A stretch of 64,000 bases of DNA from Papaver somniferum (Eukaryota; Streptophyta; Magnoliopsida; Ranunculales; Papaveraceae). Below are positions 34,215 to 44,861 of this stretch, in pieces (position 1 is the first letter of the stretch; every line of letters begins with the position of its first letter). Both the position numbers and the translations under genes were made by a program. A model generated the notes under the pieces. That model worked only from the letters and a program-made list of their open reading frames with translations. It did no database searches and was not told the origin of the DNA. The DNA is taken from NCBI RefSeq assembly GCF_003573695.1, contig NC_039360.1:119932336-119996335 (forward strand), in the 5' to 3' direction.

Positions 34215-36585
34215 GTTTGAATGGACCGCAGAATGTGAAGAAGCCTTCCAAAGAATCAAGGAATACCTGGCTTCAATTCCAATCCTGCAGAAGCCTGATC
34301 CTGATGAGGTTTTGGCATTGTACATAGCAGCGAAAGAAGACGCAGTTAGCGCAGTGTTGGTCAAAACCAATACGAAGATAGAACAACCTATCTATTATGT
34401 CAGCAAGACCCTCAGTTTTTCGGAAAGGAATTACACGAAGATCGAACAACTCATCCTAACATTAGTATGGGCTACTCAAAAGCTGAGAACCTATTTCCTA
34501 ACTTATTTCATCCGCGTCCCATGCAAAGCACCACTGGAAGCAGTCCTCAAAAGCGCGGGAAGAGTAGGTAGAATAGCCAAGTGGAACACCCACCTGGACC
34601 AATTCAACATCATTCATGAAATTCAACATTCCCAAAAATCCCAAGTATTGGCGGATTTCTTAGCGGACCTCCCCCTGGACAACGATGAAGAGATTAGGGG
34701 AATACCAGAAGCCGACGAGGAAAGCAAGGATCCAGTTGATGTCCTCGAACCCGCGAGTCAAAGACAATGTGAATTCTTTGTTGATGGTTCCAAAAATAAG
34801 GAAGAGGCAGGAATAGGCATTTTCATCACCACCCCAACTGGAGAAAGGATCGTACATGCACTCAGGTTAGAATTCAAAGAGCATACTAACAACATCGTCG
34901 AATACGAGGCAGTCGTACATGCCCTCCGCTTGATAATAGAGATGGGGGTAACTGATGTAAGACTGACAAGTGATTCGCAGCTTGTCACACGACAAATAGG
35001 GATCGAATACAATGTGTACGACGACACTCTCTCAGCTTACATGGCCTTGGTCCAAACATTGGCATCACAAATTCCGAACATCAAGTTCCGGCACTTATGC
35101 AGAAGGGATCTCAGGCACGCGGATGCCCTAACATATATATCATCCATGCTGAAGGACAAGAATATCGAAGCTATCAAAATAACAAGGGTATACGAGCCTT
35201 CGATTGCATCACCATTTTCATTTGCTACAAATCGAGATACAGTGGAAGAAAATATCGAAGATCAGGTGGGAGAAGACATCCGTAACGATTTTGACGAAGA
35301 AGATATCCTGTCAAGAGAAAATCAAGACGAAGATTTCAACAACGAAGGTGATTGGAGAATGATGATCCACGCTTTTCTCAAGGATGGAACCTTACCCGCG
35401 GATCATAAACAAACTAGGAAAATACTCTCCAAAGTAGGAAGATATGATCTTCGGGATGGGGTCCTGTACAAGAAATCTTTCCTCGGACCGTTACTACGTT
35501 GCTTATCCAGGAAAGAGGGGCATCGAATTCTAAACGACATCCATTATGGTGACGCAGGGAATCATAGCGGCATGAGATCACTAGCCGACAAAGCAAAAAT
35601 GCAAGGATATTACTGGCCCACAATGATACAAGATGCTGCAAGAATGTCCCGACGATGTGAAGAATGTCAGCGTTTCGCCAAAAAGATACACGCACCAGCA
35701 ACAACGTTGAATTCTGTGGATAGTCCGTGGCAATTTGCAAAATGGGGCATAGATATCGTTGGGCCTTTCATCGAAGGATCAGGTAAAAGACGATTTTTGA
35801 TAGTAGCCACGGACTACTTCAGTAAATGGGTGGAAGCCAAAGCCTTAGCCAGGATCATAGACGTGGACGTGTTTACTTTCATATTCCAAAACATTATTTG
35901 CAGGTTCGGCATACCAGCGGAAATCGTGTCCGATAATGGTAAACAATTACAGGGTAAAAACATAGACATGCTCTTCGACACTTTCAAAATAAGAAAAAAC
36001 AAGTCCACCCCCATATACCCTCAAATCAACGGACAAGCGGAAGCTACTAACAAGACCCTCTCCCATATCCTCAAAAAGCAATTAGACGAACACAAGGGGC
36101 GATGGTGTGAACATCTACACAATGTATTATGGGCATACAGGACAACACGAAGATCTGCCACTGGGGAGTCCCCATTTCTCCTCACTTATGGAGCTGAAAC
36201 ACTCATCCCAACAGAGATCCTCATGCCAACCACAAAGACCGAAGCATGGGAGAAAAATCTCACAACAGACATGATGTTAGAGAGACTGGACGACCTGGAA
36301 GAAAGGAGGGAAGCAGCATTGCAAAAGATGGAAAATTATCAACGGAGATTAGCGACAGAGTACAACAAAAAGGTTAAGCTTCGAAATTTTGTAGAAGCGC
36401 AGTATGTGCTAAGAACAATCCCGCAGTATCAACGAGAGAAGAAATGGGGAAAGTTAGCACCTACATGGGGAGGACCTTTTATAATACACGACATTGCGGG
36501 AAATTCCTATTATCTTCGCAATCTGAAAGGCGAGGTCCTCCGGCACCCTTGGAATGCTAAATGGCTCAAACCGTACTACCTATAG
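34177..36585 (+). CDS. Gypsy RNase H, second RNase H and integrase (802-codon open part of pol)
   Basis: Residues 1-170 are the retroviral RT-RNase H region (ALYIAAKEDAVSAVL, SFSERNYTKIEQ), ending in VLADFLADLP. From about 198 a second RNase H of the RVT_3 type begins at CEFFVDGSKN with acidic residues in NNIVEYEA and LTSDSQLV. An H2C2 zinc site (H in GDAGNHSGM, then CEECQRF) lies at about 455-500. The integrase core from about 520 shows GIDIVGPF, VSDNGKQ and NGQAEATNK, so the DDE triad is present. A chromodomain is not visible; the end is WNAKWLKPYYL. This part is open, but upstream lesions and lack of its own start make it part of a broken polyprotein. Confidence 0.93.
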   Translation: MQTFFNILKKGSKFEWTAECEEAFQRIKEYLASIPILQKPDPDEVLALYIAAKEDAVSAVLVKTNTKIEQPIYYVSKTLSFSERNYTKIEQLILTLVWATQKLRTYFLTYFIRVPCKAPLEAVLKSAGRVGRIAKWNTHLDQFNIIHEIQHSQKSQVLADFLADLPLDNDEEIRGIPEADEESKDPVDVLEPASQRQCEFFVDGSKNKEEAGIGIFITTPTGERIVHALRLEFKEHTNNIVEYEAVVHALRLIIEMGVTDVRLTSDSQLVTRQIGIEYNVYDDTLSAYMALVQTLASQIPNIKFRHLCRRDLRHADALTYISSMLKDKNIEAIKITRVYEPSIASPFSFATNRDTVEENIEDQVGEDIRNDFDEEDILSRENQDEDFNNEGDWRMMIHAFLKDGTLPADHKQTRKILSKVGRYDLRDGVLYKKSFLGPLLRCLSRKEGHRILNDIHYGDAGNHSGMRSLADKAKMQGYYWPTMIQDAARMSRRCEECQRFAKKIHAPATTLNSVDSPWQFAKWGIDIVGPFIEGSGKRRFLIVATDYFSKWVEAKALARIIDVDVFTFIFQNIICRFGIPAEIVSDNGKQLQGKNIDMLFDTFKIRKNKSTPIYPQINGQAEATNKTLSHILKKQLDEHKGRWCEHLHNVLWAYRTTRRSATGESPFLLTYGAETLIPTEILMPTTKTEAWEKNLTTDMMLERLDDLEERREAALQKMENYQRRLATEYNKKVKLRNFVEAQYVLRTIPQYQREKKWGKLAPTWGGPFIIHDIAGNSYYLRNLKGEVLRHPWNAKWLKPYYL

Positions 36586-37286
36586 GAGCAGCGCAGCTTT
36601 GCATCTGCGTGAAGAATACCAGAAGAAGAAGGCAGCGTAACCGCTTTACATGTTTCTATCTCTGGACGAGGAGTAGCAGGCCTCAACCATTCAATCAAAC
36701 AAACTTTTTTGGAAATCTTCAAGCAAACGAAATGGTCAAAAGGCCCGCTGGGTGAACGCATGTACATTACATAATAAATTAACAATATTGGGGAAAGTAG
36801 TTAATCTACAATCTCTCAGGGCTCCCCTATCAGTGTCTATGAGTGTAAGACCAGGGGGAAGGCACCCAGCAGAAAGAGATACCCAACCAATTTTAAGGCA
36901 GCGGGTCGACGGAATGGGTGCATGTAAATATTTCAAATAATCATCCCATATCCTAGAACGCTGCCTCGGCCCCCACCGTTTGGGAATCCTCTGGCCCAGG
37001 ATTCGCCAGCGGGGTGACAGGTCTCAAGACGATCACGAAGGTATTTACCTTCGGTGTCGCACCCAAACACTCTCAACTTTTTAAGAAGCAAGTTATTTCT
37101 AGTTTAACACTTCACAATACTTAAAATAAAAATGAATTGATAACGCAGGTATGCCAAAAGGATGATCCATATCATAAAGAGTTGATTACAAGTTCAGCAA
37201 ATAAGATAAAGCAGGAAACACATCAAAAAATGATCCGAAATTATATAATCAACAAGGATCAACTTTCTATGACTAAATAAAGAAAT
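36586..37286 (+). other. Spacer between integrase and the antisense gene
   Basis: No coding resemblance is seen on either strand. Short frames in this stretch are low in information. It would contain the 3' end (polyadenylation region) of the antisense gene. Confidence 0.5.
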
Positions 37287-40200
37287 CTACTTGGACGATA
37301 CAACTCCATCAACAAGGTTGTCTTTGCGAGATGAAGGTACGCTACCACCTGAAGAAGGCCCAGAAGAACCAGGCAAGGGCGCGGGAAGGGGGCGACGCGG
37401 ATAATTCTTGACAAGACCATGTTCGACTTTAAGATCAAGTTCAATCTTCTCTAGGACTTTATTGGTCTCTTCAGCCAACTGACATCGAGCTTTATAAGTG
37501 ATAACAGCGGTCCGCTGGTTGGCCTGAGACAACAATGCAGATAGGCGTTCCGCCTATTTGGAGGCAATCTCTGCTGCTTCCTCACGAGACGCAGCCAACC
37601 CTTTGAAATAGTTGGCTTGTCCTTCCTGCTGCACTAAGGAAGATTGAGCCTTTTTAAGCTCATCATTTGCTGCGTGAAGCCGTCCCTCGAGTGCTGAAAA
37701 CAAGAAATACCAAGGGGTTAAAACGAAGAAATAACAGAATCACACTCGATAAAACGAGGTTATACCTTCGACATTAGCCGAAGAATCTTCATACTCATTA
37801 ACAACTGCGTCCAGAGCCTCATCAAGAAAGTCATATTCGTCGGATAGTTTCTTATAATCCGTTTGAAGGTTCGTAAGAGCAAATTGACTCGCGTCTAAAT
37901 CTACCTGCTTCATTGAATCCAAGTGACGAAGATGGTTGACTTCGTCATTCATCTCCCCCATCCTTTTATGGAGTCGATACACATTCACTTCAAGATCTCT
38001 TTCAGATTCCACTTGGCTAGCAACATCAGCTCGAGACACTGCTAGGGCTTTACTAAGAGCACCAACCTCAGCCCTAGCATTATCTCTTTCCTCGGAAAAA
38101 TGCAGCATACTATCCCTAACCCCGGGGCCTAAGAAAGAACGAGCTTGTTGTAACTCTCCTTCCAAAAAGCGCACTCTAGCCTCTAAGTCCGAAGCATGTC
38201 CTCGAGCATCACGCGTCCATAGCAGCGTACCATTAAACAAACGACGATCATGATTGTACTTATTTTGCATATCAACCATCAATGTTCGCTTTTCACGCCA
38301 CTCAGCTGCTAAGGCGTTGTGCTCATCAGCACGAGCATTCCACTTTACGGCTTCGCTTTTCAACTTACCCACCAACTCTGCAATGCGGGATTTCTGTCGT
38401 TCCCTTTCTTTCTGAAGCCATATGAGCTCGGGGACTCCACCCACTGAAGATAGGGTGGGGAGACTGAGACAGAACACCAAATTACAAATAGGGAATCACG
38501 AGGAGTAAAAGACCAATAAAAAATACGAACCTGTGAGGGACGATACATTTCTGCGATCTTGCTCCAATTCATTGCGGACTATAGCAAGTTCCGAACGGAG
38601 ACTCTCCTCGGCATTACCCAGCCGCTCCTTTTCCTTCAGGCGACCCTTCAGTTCACTTATTTCCATCTCGGCCGCATATATTTCTTCTTCTCTATGACGA
38701 AGCTTAGCCTCCAACTTTAAAGACTTTGCTTTAAAGAATTGGTATAGAACATGGTTACAATGTTCGCTCCTCATCATCTATGTCACAAACAATAAACATT
38801 ATTATACCCAAGGGATCATATATTGCGAAGAATACAATGTTCGTATATCATGAGGGAATCAGTACAAGGATTTACCTCTAACACACGCTGCTTGGGAAAA
38901 CCGTATTGGTACCCATAAGATATGGCCATCATATCAGCAACAGAGGATGGAGGGTCAACCACTAGGTTAGCTTCTGAAGCTCTCAGATTCTTCTCCCACA
39001 TCTCAGCAACGCGGACTTCAGAAGACACTTGCATCATCCGACGAGTATAAGCGTCATAATTCTTCTCACCAGGGACCACTGGGGAAGGGTTGGGGACGAA
39101 CATCAGATTTTTCTTCTTAAGCCAAGCCAAAATGGCATCTTCGCCTTCAGGCATTAGCGAGTAAGGGAAATCCTCTGAAGGAGATTCAACCGCAGACTTC
39201 CCTTTGGCTTTTCTCCCCTCACTCGCGCAAGTCTCGACATCACCAGCCTCAGTATGACCACCGGCGTTTTCAGCCTGCTGACCGGTGGCATCTTCTTTAC
39301 CAATATCCCCAAGCACATCCCAATCATCATTTGGGGAAAGAAATGAGAAGTCTTCGGCAAGACCCATGGCAGCATTCACATCAAAGGATTCCCCCGTGGA
39401 ATATATCCTACCAAAAGAAAATTCAGGGGAAATAAGGGGCAGAGTACCCACACCAACAATATTATCGCCAACAGGGGCAGTTCCACCCCCGCCAGTACCA
39501 CCAACGGTAATATTACCCTCAGACTCACCATCACCACCCGCGGCAATTTCTTCTTCACCATCACCATCCGCGGCAACTTCTTCTTCACCATTACCACCTT
39601 CGTCATCAGGATGAGAAGTATCGGTACGCTCTTCTCCATCGGACACTTCTTCATCCTCAGCATACCCTTCGTTTATAGGACTTGTAACCTCCTCATAAAC
39701 CTCAGCCTCACCGGTAACCACAGTAGAAGATTGTTTGGGTCCAAGTTTCTTCTTCTTCGACACCTACAAACCAGTACACATCCCCACAAAGGCTCATTTT
39801 TTCCCTCACTTCAAAAATGAAAATTATTTCAAGCAAGGAAAAAGGGGCAAATAAAATAGAGAATATAAGAAGAAACTATACCTTGGCAGCAGCAGCACTC
39901 TTCGGTGGATGGGTAGCACCAGAACCCTCCTCCTCATCTCCATCAACGACATCAAGAGCGTAAGGAAAATTCATGCCCGCGAAATTCGGACGCCAAGGAA
40001 AGAAATATCCATAACGAGCAGGAGGAGTTTCACGAGGCTTGCTGTTTTCATACGGACGCCAACCGCGCGGACCAGGAATCCAACCATAAGCCCATGGACC
40101 AACTACCTCAATAACAGTAGCATGCCATTCATAATCATGGTCACTCTTAATCCATTCATGAGCAGGAAAGAGTTTCCGTTTAGCAGATCCCTCAGTACCA

Positions 40201-41272
40201 GGAACATACTTCAGCTTGGCATCACTCACCTCACTCAAAAGACGAATTTCACCACGAGGAGCAGCAATGTTACGAAGACTAACACTCCACGGCTTACGGT
40301 TTCTACTGTTGACATAATCCCCAAAGGAACTGTTAAAATTATGAGGAGTGTACCACTATCTCTCAGCAGGATTTGGAACATAGCAGGTCATCATAGTCTC
40401 TCCCTTGCTTCGCAGGTAACATTCCTTCAGTGCACGAAGATAATTCCCAGATAGTTGTGACACGGAACGATTATGAGTGTTTGTGGAAGAGCCTTCGCGA
40501 CTAGCCAACACTTCATAATAAAAGGAGTCACCCGACTTATATAGGGGCAACATGAGACCCGCCTCGAAGGCTCCAAGCGTAGTCAATAGATGAAACTCGT
40601 CAAACTGATACTTAGCAAGGAGCTCGTAAGTGATATCATCGTCAACCTCAAAAGCTTGAAGCTCATGTTTTTCCTTGAACATCTCAAGATCAATATGCTT
40701 GAAAGTGACCTTCTTCTTACCAACTGAAATGCTGCTTATCACGGGGACAGTTTCTTCTTCGTCTGCGGAATCATAAGTAGGACTCAATTCCGAAGCTTTC
40801 CTTTTAGAAGGAAGTTTTTAGACGGATCAGCTCTCGACATAGTACCCCTGGAGTACTTACCTTTGAAAGAAACCGTGGGAGGAGGCGGCAAAGATTTATG
40901 CGGAGGCACTGAAGGAGGAGCCATAGAACGAAGGGGCGGAACATCCAATGTTTCATTACGAGGAGGAGGAGCCCGCGTACTCCTAGAGTCATCACGAGGG
41001 GGAGCCTGCGTACTCCTAGAATCTTCACGAGGACGAGAAGGGGCATGGTTAGCAGCATACCTAGACCCAGAAGGACCCGTCGGCACATCCCCTTTCTTAG
41101 TAGGCACAACCTTCGCACCAGAGGAAGATGAAACCCTATGACCCCGAGGATCCGATTGCGAAGACTTGTAAGGACCTTCCCCAAGTGGAGATCTGTCAGA
41201 ATCTCGACGCGGAGGGGATCTTGGCGGACTAGACGGCGGGGTTTGGTAAGGATCCCGCGGATGATCAGACAT
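37287..41272 (-). pseudogene. Antisense spliced gene inside the Gypsy element: proline-rich, possible Transposase_28-like, coiled-coil protein
   Basis: I assemble coding exons on the minus strand: 41272-39882, 39763-38876, 38777-38531, 38443-37766 and 37693-37287. All four introns have GT-AG borders and the reading phase fits at every join, giving about 1200 codons. The N-terminus (MSDHPRDPYQTPP) is Pro/Arg/Ser-rich. Then comes a globular part with HLLTTLGAFEAGLMLPLY and a W/P-rich block (GPWAYGWIPGPRGWRPY), loosely recalling Pfam Transposase_28 ('putative gypsy type transposon'). An acidic Gly-rich linker follows, then about 400 residues of heptad-like coiled coil. Lesions are a one-base frameshift near 40,806, TAG at 40356-40358 and TAG at 37554-37556. 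Function is unknown. Confidence 0.75.
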
Positions 41273-41274
41273 AT

Positions 41275-41840
41275 CTACAAGGAAATACAAAAACAGTTTA
41301 GAGAAGAATACGAGGAGATCACTAAAGATCAAAAAAACCCATAATTGATGGTTCATCCGGATAAACATTAAAAACCCTAAGAACTAAAAATAACCAGAAA
41401 TACCCCATCAAACTCCAGGGATAATACTTAGATACAGACTCACAGACTTGGTAACAAAGAACAGGGGCAAGCATATATGCTTCGACATGTGTGTTCTTCA
41501 TCACAAAGCCAAGAATACAACAACATGAAACAAACGGGTAGATACATAGATAAATCAATGATGAGCAGCTAATGAAAAAACCCATACCTGTACAGAAGAG
41601 GACGATAAGCACCAACCATAGTTGAAGAAAGGAGGATCGGAGATATCAAAAGCTAGTTGTCTGCGATATAGGGGCAACAAAAGTCGAGAGCGAAAGAGAC
41701 AGAAAATTGAATGATGTTATCTTCCTCACAAGCATGACGATAATAAATGACTAAAGAACAAGAATAGAAAACAAAGAAAGGATGAATACTGACAAGAAGA
41801 GGATAAAAGTTTTTTTTTCACATTCTCTTTCCTATTTATA
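41275..41840 (-). promoter_or_regulatory. Promoter and 5'-UTR intron of the antisense gene
   Basis: On the minus strand TATAAATA occurs at 41840-41833 (a second one at 41928-41921). A UTR exon would run from about 41,805 to 41588, ending CTGTACAG/GTATGG; the intron 41587-41275 ends CCTTGTAG two bases before the ATG. The gene therefore starts about 180 bp inside the 3' LTR and runs towards pol. Confidence 0.6.
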
Positions 41841-42003
41841 AAGCTAGAGAAGACAATAACTGTCCCTCGTACCAAGGAGCAGTTATGGGGAAAGTTAATG
41901 CAAAGTGGGAAACGTGCCCGTATTTATAGGGGAAGTTATTTCAGGAGAGATAAAACGTGTAGGACGACCTTTCTTCTTCTAAATTGCAAAATACGCCCAA
42001 GTC

Positions 42004-42020
42004 AGAGAAGAGGGGCAAAT
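42004..42020 (+). other. Gypsy polypurine tract
   Basis: AGAGAAGAGGGGCAAAT directly precedes the 3' LTR, in the position and composition expected for plus-strand DNA priming. Confidence 0.85.
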
Positions 42021-43022
42021 TGTATGTACACCTTTCATCATCTACCACGTGTACAGAAAGAAACACGTGGAAGGAATGCAAAACAAGATATAAAAACATG
42101 ATAACAAGCATCTCATCAGAAGATGCCACCGGTCAGCAGATCTGACGGTCAGGGACAGAAGATCACAGAGGTATGATGGCTTAGAGGAGCACCAGATAAT
42201 ACCCCTTGGGTGTTAATAAACCCGATCCCGAGGAAGATCCCAGATCAACGGCTGAGAGGAAGTTTGACTGACACAGATGTGACCATACAAAGAGACACTT
42301 GTCTGACACGAGCAGACATCCATCTACCCGCATTAAATACCAAAGAGATATACACGTGTCAATCAGCTCGTGGAAAAAGCGAGGATAACCCTTCGTATTC
42401 AAGCTTAGGCTGCAGCATATGCCGAAGACCTCTGCGTAATGGGCACAAAGCACAAGAAGATAAGATTACAACGACACCTCAGAAGTGGGACCCACGTTCC
42501 AACCCTATAAATACCCCTCTCCACTAAGAGAGAAAGGGTCGACCGATCCAGAGAAAAGATAGGAGAATATAGGAGAGAGAAATAAGAAGAGTAAGTGATC
42601 CCCCTACTTCCACAGACCTACGTGTACTCTAAAGTCATTTGACTATATTTGTAATCATTCAATACATAGTGAAACACCAACCCCGTGGATGTAGGCCTTA
42701 GTGCCGAACCACGTAAATCTTTGTCTCATTTATATTTTAGCACTTTACATTCAGCATTGAACGTCATGTGCTTTACATTTATGTTTGATTCTCTGTTTAC
42801 CCCTTTTATACGAACATTATTCATGATAATATTCGACTAGACAATGACAAGCCCGAAGGCTTAGAGTCGATAAATCGATATAATCATCCCTTTTACATAT
42901 ACGACGTACAATTTCAGAATTAGAATGTATGCGATTATTGTTTGTGAACACGTGGATGGCTTCAAGATTTATGTGTTCACAATCTGGAACACGTGGATGG
43001 CTTCGAGATTTATGTGTTCACA
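42021..43022 (+). repeat. Gypsy 3' LTR (1002 bp)
   Basis: Same length and boundaries as the 5' LTR. TATAAATA at 42506-42513. The 41-bp terminal duplication is also present here, so it predates this insertion. Confidence 0.95.
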
Positions 43023-43027
43023 ATTTT

Positions 43028-44331
43028 AGATACTATATGAATAACCATATCCACATTTTGCCCCATTTTTTTATTGTCTTTCCAAGCTTAACGTATGAAG
43101 AAATGGAGAAACACAACGTTTTGAAGTTATATCCACAGTCGCTTGGATTTCTTCCTTAGGAACTTGTTGGAACGAGTCATCTTTATTTCATCTCTGGGTT
43201 GACTTTGATATAAATTTCTTTCATCTTTTTTCTGTTTGATTTTAATTTGCACATCTTTGTTCATCCCTTTATATCCATGGATTATGATGTTGTTAGTGAA
43301 CAAGATATATCTCAAACTAAGACGAAGATTACAAAATAATCTATCTCAACAAGCTCTATCCAAGCAACTCTACAAGGACAAACAACTAGACATTTTTTTT
43401 TGATCTTTCAACAAGTCTGTTGTCCATCGAAATAAGATTCTTGTTTGGATCCATAGAATCAAGTGTCCACGAAGTATTACAAAGATCAAAATACCAAAAA
43501 GAAAAAGCCTTATAGTCTTCATTCTTCGAAGTAACCTGCACAAACGACTTGATTCTTACTAATGATCAAAACATATAAAACAAAGTCTGTTAACGTTGGA
43601 TGATCACTAGTTCTATCTACAGATCTCGAATCACTAGATCTTAATAGTTAGTCCTCAAACAAACTTGAGTGACCTTATATCATAAAAGAAATACCATGGC
43701 ATAATCAAGTTTAATAGATCAAGAATAACTAAACCGTTAGTCAATTAAATCAATAATCGAAAACTAAAATAACAATACAATTTAGTTTCCGACCTACTGT
43801 ACTACTAAAATCTTCTTGATCCAAAGAAGTATTTAAATGAAGGCAACGCAAGAGATTTCACTTAATCAGATAACTCCCTCTATCAATGAGTTGGCTTCCC
43901 ACACAAATGATTAAGCAGTGTGTCACGGGATGAGTTTGTAAGAATACAAGCTCTATTATTTATAATATTAAGCGCAAAGCTTGTTTGAAGGACAAGGTAT
44001 TTCTATTTCCAAAATTCCCAGAAGATATTCAAATAATATTATTTCAGAAATTATAAAATACTAACTATTTGATAAACTGAAATCACTCTTAGTTGACAAC
44101 TAATATTAGCTAGGATAATTCTATTGATTTTATTATTATAGTAACTAGAGAGATGCAAACCCCTGGGATATGTAAGCATATAGTTTAGGATATCTAAAAG
44201 ATATTTGAATTTCGATTTTTGGATCTCTCATTGAGTGTTGAAGGAAAATACTTGAACATTAAGTAATAAGAGTTTAACACGTGCTCAAACTAATATGTCG
44301 ACATCATGTAAAATTCCAAATTCAATCCATG
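43028..44331. other. AT-rich region between Gypsy and Copia elements
   Basis: No coding similarity or clear repeat boundary is seen. The bases next to the target duplication continue the DNA that lies left of 28,920, so this was one intergenic stretch before the Gypsy insertion. Confidence 0.5.
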
Positions 44332-44861
44332 TGTTAGAGCACTTCTCGGTCGAACTCGCAAGCGTTACTATCTCAAACTTTTTTTTGTCAAGTTTAGTTG
44401 ATCAAAACTATATACTTGATTTATAGTCTACTTATAGTTATGTCTCAGATTAGGATAGAAGTGTGCAGTTGAGCATTAGACTTCACAACGTTCACCAATT
44501 GAAGAAGAATATCCACTGAAGAGCTTGGATGAACTTCATTAACAAAAGGTATGTGAAGACTAAAACTTGTCTATCACTCAAAAGTCTATTCTATTCTATC
44601 TTCTAAAGAGACTAAGTTGTATAGCTATATATACTTTTACATTATACACATTTAAAAATTTGAGCCGAGTTTATCTCGTTTATATATTTCTCGAAATACG
44701 TGTTGGAAGCTTTTTAGCTTTATCTAAACTTCATCATCTACTTGACGAGTTTAGTTGTTGAAAACTTATTTGTTAGAAACTAAATATTAAGTCAAGATGA
44801 TCATGTGAAAATTACCTTGAACATCTTACATGATTTGTGTGAGACAATCATTTGATGTTAA
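44332..44861 (+). repeat. Partial Sirevirus-like Copia LTR (first about 530 bp)
   Basis: It begins TGTTAGAGCACTTCTCGGTCG and follows the LTR at 44,862 feature by feature (CGAACTCGCAAGCGTT, CTAGTC/TAGTCTACTTATAG, AACAAAAGGTATGTG). It stops after GTTAA, where a second LTR start follows at once. It retains a segment (GATGATCATGTGAAAATTAC) found in the inverted LTR at 52.6-55.1 kb but missing from the neighbouring LTR. Confidence 0.85.

Larger units (their letters stand above)
28920..43027 (+). mobile_element. Complete Ty3/Gypsy (Tat-type) retrotransposon, 14.1 kb, ATTTT target duplication
   Basis: ATTTT flanks the element at 28920-28924 and 43023-43027. Both LTRs are 1002 bp. The plus strand carries gag, protease, RT, RNase H, a second RNase H of the RVT_3/archaeal type and integrase; the double RNase H and the long spacer after integrase are marks of the Tat lineage. 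The spacer (36.6-42.0 kb) holds an antisense multi-exon gene. The coding part has three nonsense codons, one frameshift and a mutated RT catalytic motif, so this copy is not autonomous. Confidence 0.95.

Noticed and set aside
39285..39614. Plus-strand Ser/Pro-rich frame
   Set aside because: Shadow of the acidic, Gly-rich exon of the antisense gene; the minus-strand frame has splice sites that fit and the plus-strand one does not.
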